Made by a program: the position numbers and the translations under genes. Positions 53,501 to 61,417 of a stretch of DNA of 64,000 bases are shown here, one piece after another. This DNA is from CAZWCX01 sp964632945 (lineage in GTDB: Bacteria > Planctomycetota > MHYJ01 > WSZJ01 > CAZWCX01), in the NCBI GenBank assembly GCA_964632945.1, contig CAZWCX010000009.1, forward strand, positions 1 through 64,000. Direction: 5' to 3'. The first letter of the stretch is position 1. Each line of letters opens with the position of its first letter. The notes beneath the pieces were generated by a model, which had not been told where the DNA came from, ran no database searches, and saw only the letters and a program-made list of their open reading frames with translations.

Positions 53501-55491
53501 GGCGCGGGCGTACCGTCCGCCTCGAGCACCAGACTCAGACTCCCCGCGTGCACCGGAATCTCGATCCAGTCCCCCACCGGCCTCCGACTGCGGTCCTGGA
53601 CGCGCACGCGGACGTAATGCACCGAATCGGTGTCGTCCGCCGGCGCCGCGTACCGGACCATCGCGCGTCCGGATGCGTCGGTCACGACCCGCGCGGGCTG
53701 AACGGGCAGCCGCCGCGCGCTGCCGGAGAAGGGGAGCGTCCGCGGCGAGCGCAGGGAAGGATGCGGAGCCCGGGCGGACGGACGCACCTCCACCTCCACG
53801 CGCCCGCCGGTCACCGGCCGGCCGTGGAAGTGCCGGGCTTCCACATCGATCTCCACCGTTTCGCCCTCCGAATAGGATTCCCGACGGGGCGCGGCCTTCA
53901 CCGCGAATACCGGCAATCGGTACGCTTCCACGTCGAAGGAGCGCTGCCCGCCCGCGGAGAGGGAGATCGAGAAGGTCCCCGTCGCCCCGTCGGCGGCAAG
54001 GTCGAACGAACCGGAGAGACAACCGAAAGAGTCGGGCGCGCCCGAATGCCGGTGCAACACGTTTCCGCGCGGGTCCCGTAACACCACCTGCACCGACTCC
54101 GCGTCCGGGATCTCGTATTGTCCCCCCGCCAACTCCCGCAGGATCGCGCGGTAGTGCACTCGATGGCCGGGCCGGTAGATCGGCCGATCGGTGTAGACGA
54201 GATTCATCGACGCCGCCGACGTGGGCCCGCCGCCGGAAGAGCGCCCCCAGCGCTCCGACGTGGAGGCCAGGTGTTCGCCGTGCCTGACCACCAGGTTTGC
54301 ACCCGACTCCGGTTTACGGAAACGACCGATCCCCGCCCCGACGGGGACCGAAAACGGCGCCTCCGGCTTCGTCTCCGCCCGGCCGTTCGGCACCGCCCAT
54401 ACCGTCCCTTCTTCGATCCAGGCGCCGCTCGAAGAGTCGAGCAGCCAGACCGCGCCCTGATCCCCCTGGGACACTTCGAGCGCGGTCAGGTCGGTGACCA
54501 GCAACGGCACCCACGCCCGGAAGTAGCTCTCCCGAACCGCGACGATGTACAGTCCCGGATCGAGCCGGCCGAGGGGCAGCGCCGATGCGATTTGATCCGT
54601 GCCGCTGCGCAGCGGCAGTCGCCGCTCGATCACCGGGCCTGCGGCCGCCACGTCCTCGGGAGTGAACAGAGTGCCCAGGTCCGCGCTCGCACTCTCCCGG
54701 ACGCGGTCGAGGACCCGCGCGGCGGGAATTCGATAGACCTGCAGGGACACCACGCCCATTCCGGAATGCTGCAGCGTGAGCGTGACGTCCTCGTCCGTCC
54801 GGTAGGCCCGCTCGACTTCGAACTCGACGTAGCGGGCCTCCCGACCGGCCAGCCACAACTCCGCGTCATGGGTGTGCCGGCCCCGCGGATAGGTGTCCAT
54901 CAGCTCGCGGTACGCGTCGATCGCCTGCTGATGGTAGACCGACAGCAGACTCGCACCGGCTTCACCCAAGGCCTGGTATCGGTTCGCCACCTGTTCGCGC
55001 GCCGCCTTCCGCTCCGCTTCCGTGCCGTGTGCGGGCAAGCGCAGGATTTCGGCGTCCCGCAACTCCCCCAGACGCCGGTTGCAATCCGCGTTCAGCGCAA
55101 TCTGGCGCGTGACGCACTCCGCGGCGCATCGGGCGATGCGGTGGAGCACATCCTCGGAGTCCGGCCGGCCCGGAAACTCCCGGCGCAGTCCCTTCCAGGT
55201 CTGGATCGCCTCCTGCCGTTGTTGCGCCGCCTCGAGCGCATGACCGAGGGCATAGAGGACCTCGGGCACCAGCGCGTGGTCGGGGTGGAGGGAAAGGAAC
55301 CGCCGGTGGATTTGGATCGCGTCGGCCGACCGATTCTCGAGCGAGGCCCGCGTTCCGTGGAGAAACAACTCCTCGGGATCGACGCAGGACTTCCACGGTT
55401 CCTTCGGGGGGTCGGCGAAGAGCGTCGGGGCAGCCAGGGCAAGAAGAACGACGAGGAGACCGGCGATGGACCGCAACCCGGAACCCTTCAT
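50515..55491 (-). CDS. Alpha-2-macroglobulin with N-terminal TPR-like region and intact thioester
   Basis: A 1658-residue exported protein with a signal peptide (MKGSGLRSIAGLLVVLLALAAP). Residues 40-180 are helical with TPR-like pairs (ADAIQIHRRFLSLHPDHALVPEVLYALGH is one). Macroglobulin domains follow (NLVYTDRPIYRPGHRVHYRAIL is the MG2-type start). A bait-like, Gly- and Arg-rich stretch lies near residues 945-972. The thioester motif GCVEQ is intact at 1194-1198, followed by the alpha/alpha toroid (YAMQTHGGGWGWFHGDDAG) and a receptor-binding-like end. Bacterial A2M proteins trap proteases in the periplasm. It is partnerless here: no PBP1C gene is near. An AGGG lies six bases before the ATG. 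Confidence 0.9.
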   Translation of the reverse strand: MKGSGLRSIAGLLVVLLALAAPTLFADPPKEPWKSCVDPEELFLHGTRASLENRSADAIQIHRRFLSLHPDHALVPEVLYALGHALEAAQQRQEAIQTWKGLRREFPGRPDSEDVLHRIARCAAECVTRQIALNADCNRRLGELRDAEILRLPAHGTEAERKAAREQVANRYQALGEAGASLLSVYHQQAIDAYRELMDTYPRGRHTHDAELWLAGREARYVEFEVERAYRTDEDVTLTLQHSGMGVVSLQVYRIPAARVLDRVRESASADLGTLFTPEDVAAAGPVIERRLPLRSGTDQIASALPLGRLDPGLYIVAVRESYFRAWVPLLVTDLTALEVSQGDQGAVWLLDSSSGAWIEEGTVWAVPNGRAETKPEAPFSVPVGAGIGRFRKPESGANLVVRHGEHLASTSERWGRSSGGGPTSAASMNLVYTDRPIYRPGHRVHYRAILRELAGGQYEIPDAESVQVVLRDPRGNVLHRHSGAPDSFGCLSGSFDLAADGATGTFSISLSAGGQRSFDVEAYRLPVFAVKAAPRRESYSEGETVEIDVEARHFHGRPVTGGRVEVEVRPSARAPHPSLRSPRTLPFSGSARRLPVQPARVVTDASGRAMVRYAAPADDTDSVHYVRVRVQDRSRRPVGDWIEIPVHAGSLSLVLEADGTPAPDRPWSFFARVIRRDGVPAEGVRVAVDAARVRTAENKEYVDPLARVEGTTGSDGLAAFMVHPGAEGMLRLVATAADPEGRPIGYVSDVRVGGWRRRSTAAEPSLSVEFERDGWGAGEEAILQVDNPVAAGDAFLVVAGQGLESVSRVTVPAGMSRIPVKVDPAWFPGVQVQVALVRERRRWVDTAVLRLSPRTHTLDVQVATDQETYGPGETARCRVRVCDAEGRPVTAQLSLGIVDEAVYALREDSVQQFAAQFHHVPWPRPSWRDLLRFTAETTMDCVWVGGGGGGAYGGRLGGRRNLVARGGGGSSTESARPRRDFPDTLYWNAAVETGADGTVEVEVPIADAITTYRIVARAVTLETQVGAGSAALRVDRPFFVQVLTPRHFVPGDRSSIGVVVHPAAGSAQPVELALEVEGATLAGEPGRTLSAGEAGGGRADWFLSVGDVRVVRITCRAKQGDHLDAVETTVPVGPLGPMRPDGIAGSVAGTAAEKVMLARNERHRARNVRVALMAGKAGAVLESLEYLVGYPYGCVEQTLSRFLPTVAYQRALQALGRPPAPALRETPRMVALGLQRLYAMQTHGGGWGWFHGDDAGVLLTSHVLRGLEQARVAGVAVDSEVIARARRWLHGCARESTDPVLLAAIACAAAGDDELGHEVVERAWGARDAAGMTAHGRAFLVSALVRVRRGEDAAREADRLRAAAAESKSEVFWRAQAPRTSWLDSDIEATGDAVRALLALDPADQTAHRAVDWILAARRMGRWGSTRTTAAAVFACTEALIARPEPVELPSCRVAWNGTVLHEGAVGRADEPMVRLEVPEALLRHGSNDFEVIVSGRGLVAFDVRWEEEDLAPSFPLRSSGGIDVTRSYHRLRTDESGTVQVDPQPIRPGETIAADEEIEVCVRVESVRDYEFLLLEDPKPAGFEWLEWSGGSATWSDAFDDRVAFCFTRLGEGTAELRYRLRAETPGTFGVGPAVLTHMYSDRLFSHSASHRLEVE

Positions 55492-55590
55492 GACCGACCC
55501 TCCATGGAAACCAATTGCCGGAATCGGGAATCGTGGCGGATCTGAACGATGCCGGGCACGTCGGGTTCGCAGAAACCCGGAACCGGCGGA

Positions 55591-55619
55591 TTGACCCCTG
55601 GGGGGCATCCCCGTAGAAT
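55591..55619 (+). promoter_or_regulatory. Predicted promoter of the WD40-transferase operon
   Basis: TTGACC (55591-55596), 17-base spacer, TAGAAT (55614-55619), about 34 bases before the ATG at 55653. Confidence 0.6.
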
Positions 55620-55652
55620 GCCGCAACTCGTTCAGGCCCGTGAGGATCCAGA

Positions 55653-56711
55653 ATGCGCGTGCTCTGCCCCCGGTGCGAGATCGAATTCGGCGTCCCGGAC
55701 GGCGAGGCCGGAGCGCCGGTGGAGTGCCCCTCCTGCGGTCGACGGTTGGGCCGGGTGGGGGATGCGAGCGGAGCGCCGGAATGCCCGATCCCGTTGGAAC
55801 CATTCGTCACCCTGGAAGCGCATGGCAGTCCGGTCTGGAGCCTGGCGGTGGCGCCGACCGGCGGTCTGTTCGCGTCCGGCGCCGTGGACGGATCGGTGAA
55901 ACTGTGGACCGCGTCCGACGGACGGGAACGGTCGAGTCTTCCACCCCACCCCAAGGCGGTGACGGCCCTCGCCTTCTCGCACGACGGACGCTGGCTCGCC
56001 TCGGCCGACATGGACGGGTTGCTGCGCCTGTGGGACTGCTGGGAGCACGCGGAGCGTCCGGAGTTGAGCGGCTACGTGGACGGCACGCTGGCATTCGCTC
56101 CCGACGGCGAGACGCTGGCCACGGGCGCGCCCCCGCACCACGTGCGAATGTGGGACGTGGTGCGAGGGCGGGACCGGCTTCTGCTGGATGTGGAGCATCC
56201 GGACGTGAAGGCGGTGGCGTTCGCGCGCGACGGGGTTACGCTGGCGACCGGGCACTTGCGGGAGGCCGGGGTTTCGGTGCAATCCTGGTCCTGGGCGACG
56301 CGCGCGCGGCGGGCGGCCTGGACCGAACCGGCGTTCGTGAGCGCCGTGTCCTTCTCTCCAGACGGGGCGACCCTGGCCGCAGCCAGTCTGACCGGCCGGG
56401 TGTGCCTGTGGGATGTCGGCTCGGGAAGTCCGCGCGGAACCTGGACGCCGCTGGGCCGCGGACGATACTTCGAGCCGCCGCCGGTGATGTCGATCTCGTT
56501 CTCTCCCGACGGCACGTTCTTGGCCGGGGCGCTGCACACCGACACCGGTCCGAACCTCCAGGTCTGGGAACCGGCCACCGGCCGCCTGCGTGTGGCCCTG
56601 AAGGCGCATTCGGACCGGGTCCAGCGGGTCGCCTTCCTTCCGGACGGGTCCGGGCTGATCACGGCGAGTCGCGACCGGACGGTGAAACTCTGGCGCATGG
56701 GGGGGCGATGA
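55653..56711 (+). CDS. Zinc-ribbon WD40 beta-propeller protein
   Basis: A 352-residue cytoplasmic protein. The first 35 residues form a zinc ribbon with CPRC and CPSC, 21 residues apart. Seven WD40-type repeats follow, for example SPVWSLAVAPTGGLFASGAVDGSVKLW, AVTALAFSHDGRWLASADMDGLLRLW and RVQRVAFLPDGSGLITASRDRTVKLW. Propellers of this kind serve as binding platforms; no catalytic residue is seen. It heads a three-gene operon: its stop overlaps the next ATG by four bases. Confidence 0.9.
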   Translation: MRVLCPRCEIEFGVPDGEAGAPVECPSCGRRLGRVGDASGAPECPIPLEPFVTLEAHGSPVWSLAVAPTGGLFASGAVDGSVKLWTASDGRERSSLPPHPKAVTALAFSHDGRWLASADMDGLLRLWDCWEHAERPELSGYVDGTLAFAPDGETLATGAPPHHVRMWDVVRGRDRLLLDVEHPDVKAVAFARDGVTLATGHLREAGVSVQSWSWATRARRAAWTEPAFVSAVSFSPDGATLAAASLTGRVCLWDVGSGSPRGTWTPLGRGRYFEPPPVMSISFSPDGTFLAGALHTDTGPNLQVWEPATGRLRVALKAHSDRVQRVAFLPDGSGLITASRDRTVKLWRMGGR

Positions 56712-57322
56712 CGGACGAATTGATCGTGTTCGCGAAGTGGCCGGAGCCGGGCCGCGTGAAGACGCGACTCGCGGCCGACGTGGGCGCGGAGCGTGCGGCG
56801 CAGATCTACCGGCGGCTGGTCGAGGCGACGCTGGCGGAGGCGCGCGCGGGGTGGCGGGACGGGCGAATCTCGATCGCCTTCGCCCCCGACGATCGTGCGG
56901 GGGAGTTTGCCGCCTGGCTGGGCAAGGATCTCCGCTACCGGCCGCAAGGGGAGGGGGACCTCGGAGAGCGGTTGGCGCGCGCCACGGCGGCCGCATTCGA
57001 CGACGGCGCCGCGACGGTCACCGTGATCGGCAGCGATTGCCCGATGTTGAGCGCCCGGCTGTTGACGGCGGCGCACACCGCCCTGGAAGACGGGAACTGG
57101 GTCCTCGGTCCGGCGCAGGACGGCGGCTACTACCTGATCGGCCTGCCGCGCAAGGCCCCGGAACTGTTCGCGAACGTCCCCTGGAGCACGTCGGAGGTGT
57201 TTGCGACCACCCGAACGCGCCTGGAGGAGCGGGAGTGGCCGTTTGCGCTCCTGCCGGTGCTCGCGGACGTGGATACGGCGCGCGACCTGCCGGTCTGGCT
57301 GACGGAGTCCGGGGCGCCGTGA
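56708..57322 (+). CDS. TIGR04282-type transferase (rSAM/selenodomain-associated, arsenosugar glycosyltransferase-like)
   Basis: A 204-residue enzyme with a CofC/GT-A-like nucleotidyltransferase fold: IVFAKWPEPGRVKTRLA at the start binds the nucleotide phosphates, and IGSDCPML holds the metal-binding Asp, then GPAQDGGYYLIGL. This pattern is that of TIGR04282 (transferase 1, rSAM/selenodomain-associated), a family linked with arsenosugar synthesis. It overlaps the upstream gene (ATGA at 56708-56711) and the downstream gene (GTGA at 57319-57322). The radical SAM partner is not in this window. Confidence 0.85.
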   Translation: MTDELIVFAKWPEPGRVKTRLAADVGAERAAQIYRRLVEATLAEARAGWRDGRISIAFAPDDRAGEFAAWLGKDLRYRPQGEGDLGERLARATAAAFDDGAATVTVIGSDCPMLSARLLTAAHTALEDGNWVLGPAQDGGYYLIGLPRKAPELFANVPWSTSEVFATTRTRLEEREWPFALLPVLADVDTARDLPVWLTESGAP

Positions 57323-58029
57323 AGATTGCGGTGGTGATCCCGGTGCTCAACGAGGGGCCGGCGATCGCGGAGACGGTGGCGCGCGTGCGCGCGACCGGGC
57401 CCGCGTGCGACGTGGTCGTGGTCGACGGCGGAAGCGCGGACGACAGCGCCGACCTGGCGCGATCGGCGGGGGCGACGGTGGTCGCCGGCGAACGCGGCCG
57501 CGCACGACAGATGAACGCGGGCGCCCGCGCGACCGCAAGCGAACTCCTGCTCTTCCTCCACGCCGACTGCCGCCTGGACGCGGGCTGGACCGAAGCCCTC
57601 GTGCGCTCCGCCGCGCGCGGCTGGGTCGGCGGATGCCTGTCGCAACGCATCGACGCGCCGGGGCCCGTCTACGCCACCATCGGCGGACTCGCCCATGCGC
57701 GCGCCCGCGTGCTGCGCGTCTTCTACGGCGACCAGGGAATCTGGGCGCGGACGGACGTGTTCGATCGGCTCGGCGGCTTCTGCGAGGGAATGCCGTTCCT
57801 GGAGGACGTGGAATTCAGCCGACGCCTGCGGCGCGCCGGTCCGGTCGGCGTCGCCGCGGCCGTCATCCGCTCGTCGGCGCGCGACTGGCGCCTGCACGGG
57901 TGGTGGCGGGTGGCATTGCGCAACTGGGCGATCGCCGCCGCCTACGGCGCGGGCATCCCGGCCGACCGGCTCGCGCGCTGGTATGCGCCTCTGCGGTTGC
58001 GTGCGCGCGCCGGCGCCGGCCGAACCTGA
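57319..58029 (+). CDS. TIGR04283-type glycosyltransferase (rSAM/selenodomain-associated, arsenosugar)
   Basis: A 236-residue GT2-family enzyme. It starts KIAVVIPVLNEGPAIAETV, has VVVDGGSADDSADLA near residue 35, the Asp in LFLHADCRLDAGW, and GDQGIWARTDVFDRLGGF near 137, followed by LEDVEFSRRLRRAGP. This order is typical of TIGR04283 (transferase 2, rSAM/selenodomain-associated), regularly found beside TIGR04282. The start is GTG at 57319, overlapping the previous stop. Substrate: a nucleotide sugar; the acceptor is not known in this organism. Confidence 0.85.
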   Translation: MKIAVVIPVLNEGPAIAETVARVRATGPACDVVVVDGGSADDSADLARSAGATVVAGERGRARQMNAGARATASELLLFLHADCRLDAGWTEALVRSAARGWVGGCLSQRIDAPGPVYATIGGLAHARARVLRVFYGDQGIWARTDVFDRLGGFCEGMPFLEDVEFSRRLRRAGPVGVAAAVIRSSARDWRLHGWWRVALRNWAIAAAYGAGIPADRLARWYAPLRLRARAGAGRT

Positions 58030-58096
58030 GCGATCCGATCGACTGCGGGCGACGCCGGTCCACCCCCGCAACCGACCTGGCGCCTCCGCGGTCCGG

Positions 58097-58843
58097 CTAC
58101 TTCGCCGGCAAGAGACCGATCGGACAGGCCACCCCGGTCCCCCCCAGCCCGCAATACCCGTCCGGGTTCTTCTCGAGGTATTGCTGGTGGTAGTCCTCCG
58201 CGTAGTAAAACTCGGGGGCGTCGAGGATCTCCGTCGTGATCCGCCGATACCCCGCCTTCGTCAGGGCCGCCTGAAATGCGTCCCGCGTCCGCTCCGCGGC
58301 CGCGCGCTGCGCGGGCGTGGTCGTGTAGATTCCCGACCGGTATTGCGTCCCGGCGTCGTTCCCCTGACGCATCCCCTGCGTCGGGTCATGACTTTCCCAA
58401 AACGTCTTCAGGAGCGTCTCGAACGGCACCCGCGCCGGGTCGTAAGCAACCAGCACGACCTCGTTGTGGCCCGTCATGCCCGAACAGACTTCGCGATACG
58501 TCGGGTTGGGCGTGAAGCCGGCGGCATATCCCACGGCCGTGGTGTACACGCCGGGGAGGTTCCAGAATTTCCGCTCCGCACCCCAGAAGCAGCCCATGCC
58601 GAAGATCGCCCGTTCGGTCCCGGCAGGGAACGGCGGCTGCAACGGGGTCCCCAGCACTTCATGACGGGCCGGGACGGGCATGCGCTCGGCGCGACCGGGC
58701 AGCGCCTCCTCCGGGCGGGGCATCTGCGTCTTCTTTCCCATGCCGAACATGGCGACCTCCAGGAACAGGACGGATCCCACCACCAGCGCGAGCGCCGGCA
58801 CCACGGTTGCCGCGACCCCCGACGATTGCAGTCGATCGATCAT
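58097..58843 (-). CDS. msrA: Peptide methionine sulfoxide reductase MsrA, possibly membrane-anchored
   Basis: Reduces methionine-S-sulfoxide in proteins. The catalytic GCFWGAE motif, TGHNEVV and the C-terminal GCGLGGTG-like tail (DGYCGLGGTGVACP) with resolving Cys residues are present. There are two possible starts. ATG at 58750 (MFGMGKK) has GGAGG five bases upstream and gives the standard 217-residue cytoplasmic enzyme, similar to E. coli MsrA. ATG at 58843 also has GGAGG seven bases upstream and adds 31 residues with a hydrophobic helix (VVPALALVVGSVLFLEVA), giving an anchored 248-residue form. I give the longer form. Both may be made. Confidence 0.88.
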   Translation of the reverse strand: MIDRLQSSGVAATVVPALALVVGSVLFLEVAMFGMGKKTQMPRPEEALPGRAERMPVPARHEVLGTPLQPPFPAGTERAIFGMGCFWGAERKFWNLPGVYTTAVGYAAGFTPNPTYREVCSGMTGHNEVVLVAYDPARVPFETLLKTFWESHDPTQGMRQGNDAGTQYRSGIYTTTPAQRAAAERTRDAFQAALTKAGYRRITTEILDAPEFYYAEDYHQQYLEKNPDGYCGLGGTGVACPIGLLPAK

Positions 58844-58926
58844 GCGCACGCCTCCGGAACGACGGCCCGGGGACTGCGCCCCCCGGCGACTTCCCCCTGC
58901 AACCGCGACCGGACTCCGGGCATTCC

Positions 58927-60588
58927 CTATCCCTGATATTCCTCGTCCTGCTCGATCGCGGTCAAGACCCAGCCGAAGTCTCCCGAAGCGATCTTCGAGG
59001 TGCAATACTCGCACAGACCCGCCATGGTGATCTTGAGCGCGGCGCCGCAACTCGGGCACTGGCCCCGCGCGGCCTCCGCTTTCCCCTCGTGTCCGATCCG
59101 GCGCAGGAACGTCCAGTACTCGCTGAAGGTGCGCCGGGACGATCGTGAGCCGGCGACGACCTTGCCGGAGCGGTCGGTGGTGTACTCCAGTCCCGACGCG
59201 AAGAGGCGCACCGTGACGGTCTCGAAGAAGGCATCGGTGTCGACCTTGACCAGGGTGATGCGCTCGACCCGGGGGTCGTCGAGCCGGTTGACGAGTCCGG
59301 CATCGCGATAGCGCTCGATCCAGTAGCGGTGGACGTCGAAGAGATGGTCGCTCTCCAGCGCCCGCGCCTCTTCCCATCTCTGCTCCGACCAGGCCTTCTG
59401 AATCGCAAGGAACGACAGCTCGACCTGGTCCCGGAACGACTCCCACGAAAAGCCGGCATGGCGGACGTCGAAGGCGCGCTTGTCCTCGCGCAAGGTCGGG
59501 GAGTACACCGTCGGCAGGTCGGTGCCGATCTCCGCCCCGCTCGAAGGAGAGAAGTTCTCCGCCGGGCGCCGGACGTGGGTCCGGATGGACTCGACGAACC
59601 AGTGGAATCGGCCGTCGCGGACCACCTGGCCGCAGCGCGGACAACTCCCGTCGGCGGCCGGGTCGTCCGCCGCCCCGCACGAGGGACAGCCCAGCCGCGC
59701 AATCTCCTCCGGCGGCTTCGAATGCACGCCCGCGTCGCGTCGGAACTCCCAGGCCTCCTCGACGTAGATCACCGCCGAAGCGCCCGTAGCCGTCTCCCGG
59801 AAGTTCGCCTTGAATTCCACCTCGATCCGGACTTCGGAGCCCGTGCGCACCCGCGCGATCCGGGAGGCGCCGACCAGCACGCGATCGACCTCCGACACGG
59901 CACCCGAGGTCTCCTGCAGGGCACGCTCGATCTCCCCTTCCGCCACGTAGGGTCGCAAGCCGTCCATCGCGCGCTTGCCGCGCTGCTGGTGGAAGCGGAC
60001 GAAGAGCAGGTGCACGAAGTCGAGGAAGATCGGTTTGGAGAAGAGCGGATCCACCGCCACGACCTTCGCCGTCGGATCGCGGCGGACCCCGCGCCCCCGG
60101 AAGGGCGAACCGCGTCCCTGCAGGTGTTCGTCGACCACGTTCCACACCCGGCGATCGCTCAATCCGGCCAAGGTGGACACCGAGGACCCGGAGCGGGACC
60201 CCGACTGTACGCGGAACCAGATCGCGCCGACGAGCAGGACGACCGCGGTGACCGGGAGTCCGATGTGGGGATAGTGGATGCAGAATGCGATCCAGCGGAG
60301 GATCAGTTCGATGACGAGCGCAAGCCCGTCCCCGCCGCCGCCTCCTCCTCCACCTCCGCCGCCGCCACCTCCACCGCCGCCCCCGCCGCCCCAGGACTCG
60401 CCCCCGCCCGCCCGGGCGAATGCGACCGCGGCGTCGGACAGGAGGAGTACTCCGGCCAGCGCCGGAGCGGTCGCCCCGAGTCGTGGGCGCGAAGCGACGG
60501 CCGCCCCCGGCTCGACCGTCCCCGCCGGCCTCATGCACGCGGACGCGGAGCTCGCGCACGACGGTCCGGAGCGATCCGCGCTCTTCAT
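58927..60588 (-). CDS. Tim44-like domain protein with polyglycine linker and zinc ribbons
   Basis: A 553-residue membrane protein. A hydrophobic helix near residues 42-58 is followed by 20 consecutive Gly residues (near 67-86), a second hydrophobic segment (IGLPVTAVVLLVGAIWFRV) and a Tim44-like region (RRVWNVVDEHLQGRG). Two zinc ribbons follow: CPSC..CPRC near residues 300-320, and CPSC..CEYC near the end. Such Tim44-like proteins occur in many bacteria; their role is not settled. The start at 60588 has GGAGG four bases upstream and overlaps the TPM gene by ATGA, so the two are coupled. Polyglycine makes this a hard gene to sequence, and its length may vary. Confidence 0.82.
   Translation of the reverse strand: MKSADRSGPSCASSASACMRPAGTVEPGAAVASRPRLGATAPALAGVLLLSDAAVAFARAGGGESWGGGGGGGGGGGGGGGGGGGGDGLALVIELILRWIAFCIHYPHIGLPVTAVVLLVGAIWFRVQSGSRSGSSVSTLAGLSDRRVWNVVDEHLQGRGSPFRGRGVRRDPTAKVVAVDPLFSKPIFLDFVHLLFVRFHQQRGKRAMDGLRPYVAEGEIERALQETSGAVSEVDRVLVGASRIARVRTGSEVRIEVEFKANFRETATGASAVIYVEEAWEFRRDAGVHSKPPEEIARLGCPSCGAADDPAADGSCPRCGQVVRDGRFHWFVESIRTHVRRPAENFSPSSGAEIGTDLPTVYSPTLREDKRAFDVRHAGFSWESFRDQVELSFLAIQKAWSEQRWEEARALESDHLFDVHRYWIERYRDAGLVNRLDDPRVERITLVKVDTDAFFETVTVRLFASGLEYTTDRSGKVVAGSRSSRRTFSEYWTFLRRIGHEGKAEAARGQCPSCGAALKITMAGLCEYCTSKIASGDFGWVLTAIEQDEEYQG
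60331..60390 (-). repeat. Run of 20 glycine codons in the Tim44-like gene
   Basis: Sixty bases of GGN codons on the minus strand. The third bases vary (GGC, GGG, GGA, GGT), so it is a selected glycine run and not simple slippage of one triplet, though slippage during replication is possible. Confidence 0.85.
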
Positions 60589-61202
60589 TGCACCTCCAGG
60601 TGCGGATGATTGGGGATCTCGTCCGGATTGTCCTCGAGCGGCGGGAACGCCGCACCCAGCACGACGGCCGCCTCCTGCAGGAAGCGCTCCAGGGCACCGG
60701 CGAGATCGGCGTGCCGCGAGGGCGGCCCGACTCCGTCGAGCAGCCGCTGCCAGGCGGCGGGCTCGATCTTCGACTCCAATCCATAGTCGGGCAGGACGAA
60801 CAGGCGGTCCTCGAACCGGGAGACGTAGACGAGCAACCCCGTGCGCTCGCGGGTGGCCGAGGCATTCAGGGCGCAGAACGCATTGCGCGCACCCACCAGC
60901 ACCTGATGCTGGCGCCGCCCCGGCTGCACCAGGGCGCGCCGCAGCGCGGGAATCCGGCGCGCGAGGGCGAAACACGCCAACCCCGTCGCGCCCGCGTACG
61001 GGAGCAGCAGCGTGTCGGCGTAGACCCGCTCCGAGGCGATCATCCCGGCGATGACCAGCACCCCCGCGACGACCCCGAAGAGAATCTCGCGGTCGAGATA
61101 CGATCCGGACTGCCGGTTCACCACGACCAGGATCTCGGCACGAGTCCGCCTTTCCGCTTCGCCGACGGCGTTTTCGATGCGTTGGAGGCAGGCGGGGGTC
61201 AT
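60585..61202 (-). CDS. TPM-domain membrane protein
   Basis: A 205-residue protein. The first 40 residues (MTPACLQRIENAVGEAERRTRAEILVVVNRQSG) are typical of the start of a TPM (YgcG/Psb32) domain. Two hydrophobic helices follow at about 48-66 and 74-90. The rest of the TPM fold is visible in NASATRERTGLLVYVSRFEDRLFVLPDYGLE and FPPLEDNPDEIPN. Proteins of this kind are thought to work at the membrane; a few are phosphatase-like. It is coupled to the Tim44-like gene by ATGA. The start at 61202 fits the predicted promoter better than the longer frame. Confidence 0.8.
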   Translation of the reverse strand: MTPACLQRIENAVGEAERRTRAEILVVVNRQSGSYLDREILFGVVAGVLVIAGMIASERVYADTLLLPYAGATGLACFALARRIPALRRALVQPGRRQHQVLVGARNAFCALNASATRERTGLLVYVSRFEDRLFVLPDYGLESKIEPAAWQRLLDGVGPPSRHADLAGALERFLQEAAVVLGAAFPPLEDNPDEIPNHPHLEVQ

Positions 61203-61253
61203 GGGCGGAGTCCGGGGAGGCGGATGGAGAGCCGTCCGGGGGGCGTTCCGTGC

Positions 61254-61283
61254 AGGATAGACCCGTCCGAAGGGAGGGCGCAA
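61254..61283 (-). promoter_or_regulatory. Predicted promoter of the TPM-Tim44 operon
   Basis: Minus strand TTGCGC (61278-61283), 18-base spacer, TATCCT (61254-61259), about 50 bases before the ATG at 61202. Confidence 0.45.
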
Positions 61284-61417
61284 GGAAAACCCGGGAAACC
61301 GCGAGAGGCTGGCGCCCGGGCCCCGCGGACGCTACCATGACGCCCATCGGGACGCGACCCGGCGCGCCGCAGCGATCGGCGGCGCAACACCGCTTCCCTC
61401 CCCCCCGGAAGGACGCC

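Noticed and set aside
60331..60390. Possible CRISPR or triplet microsatellite
   Set aside because: There are no repeat-spacer units; the codons vary and encode a continuous glycine run in a real gene.
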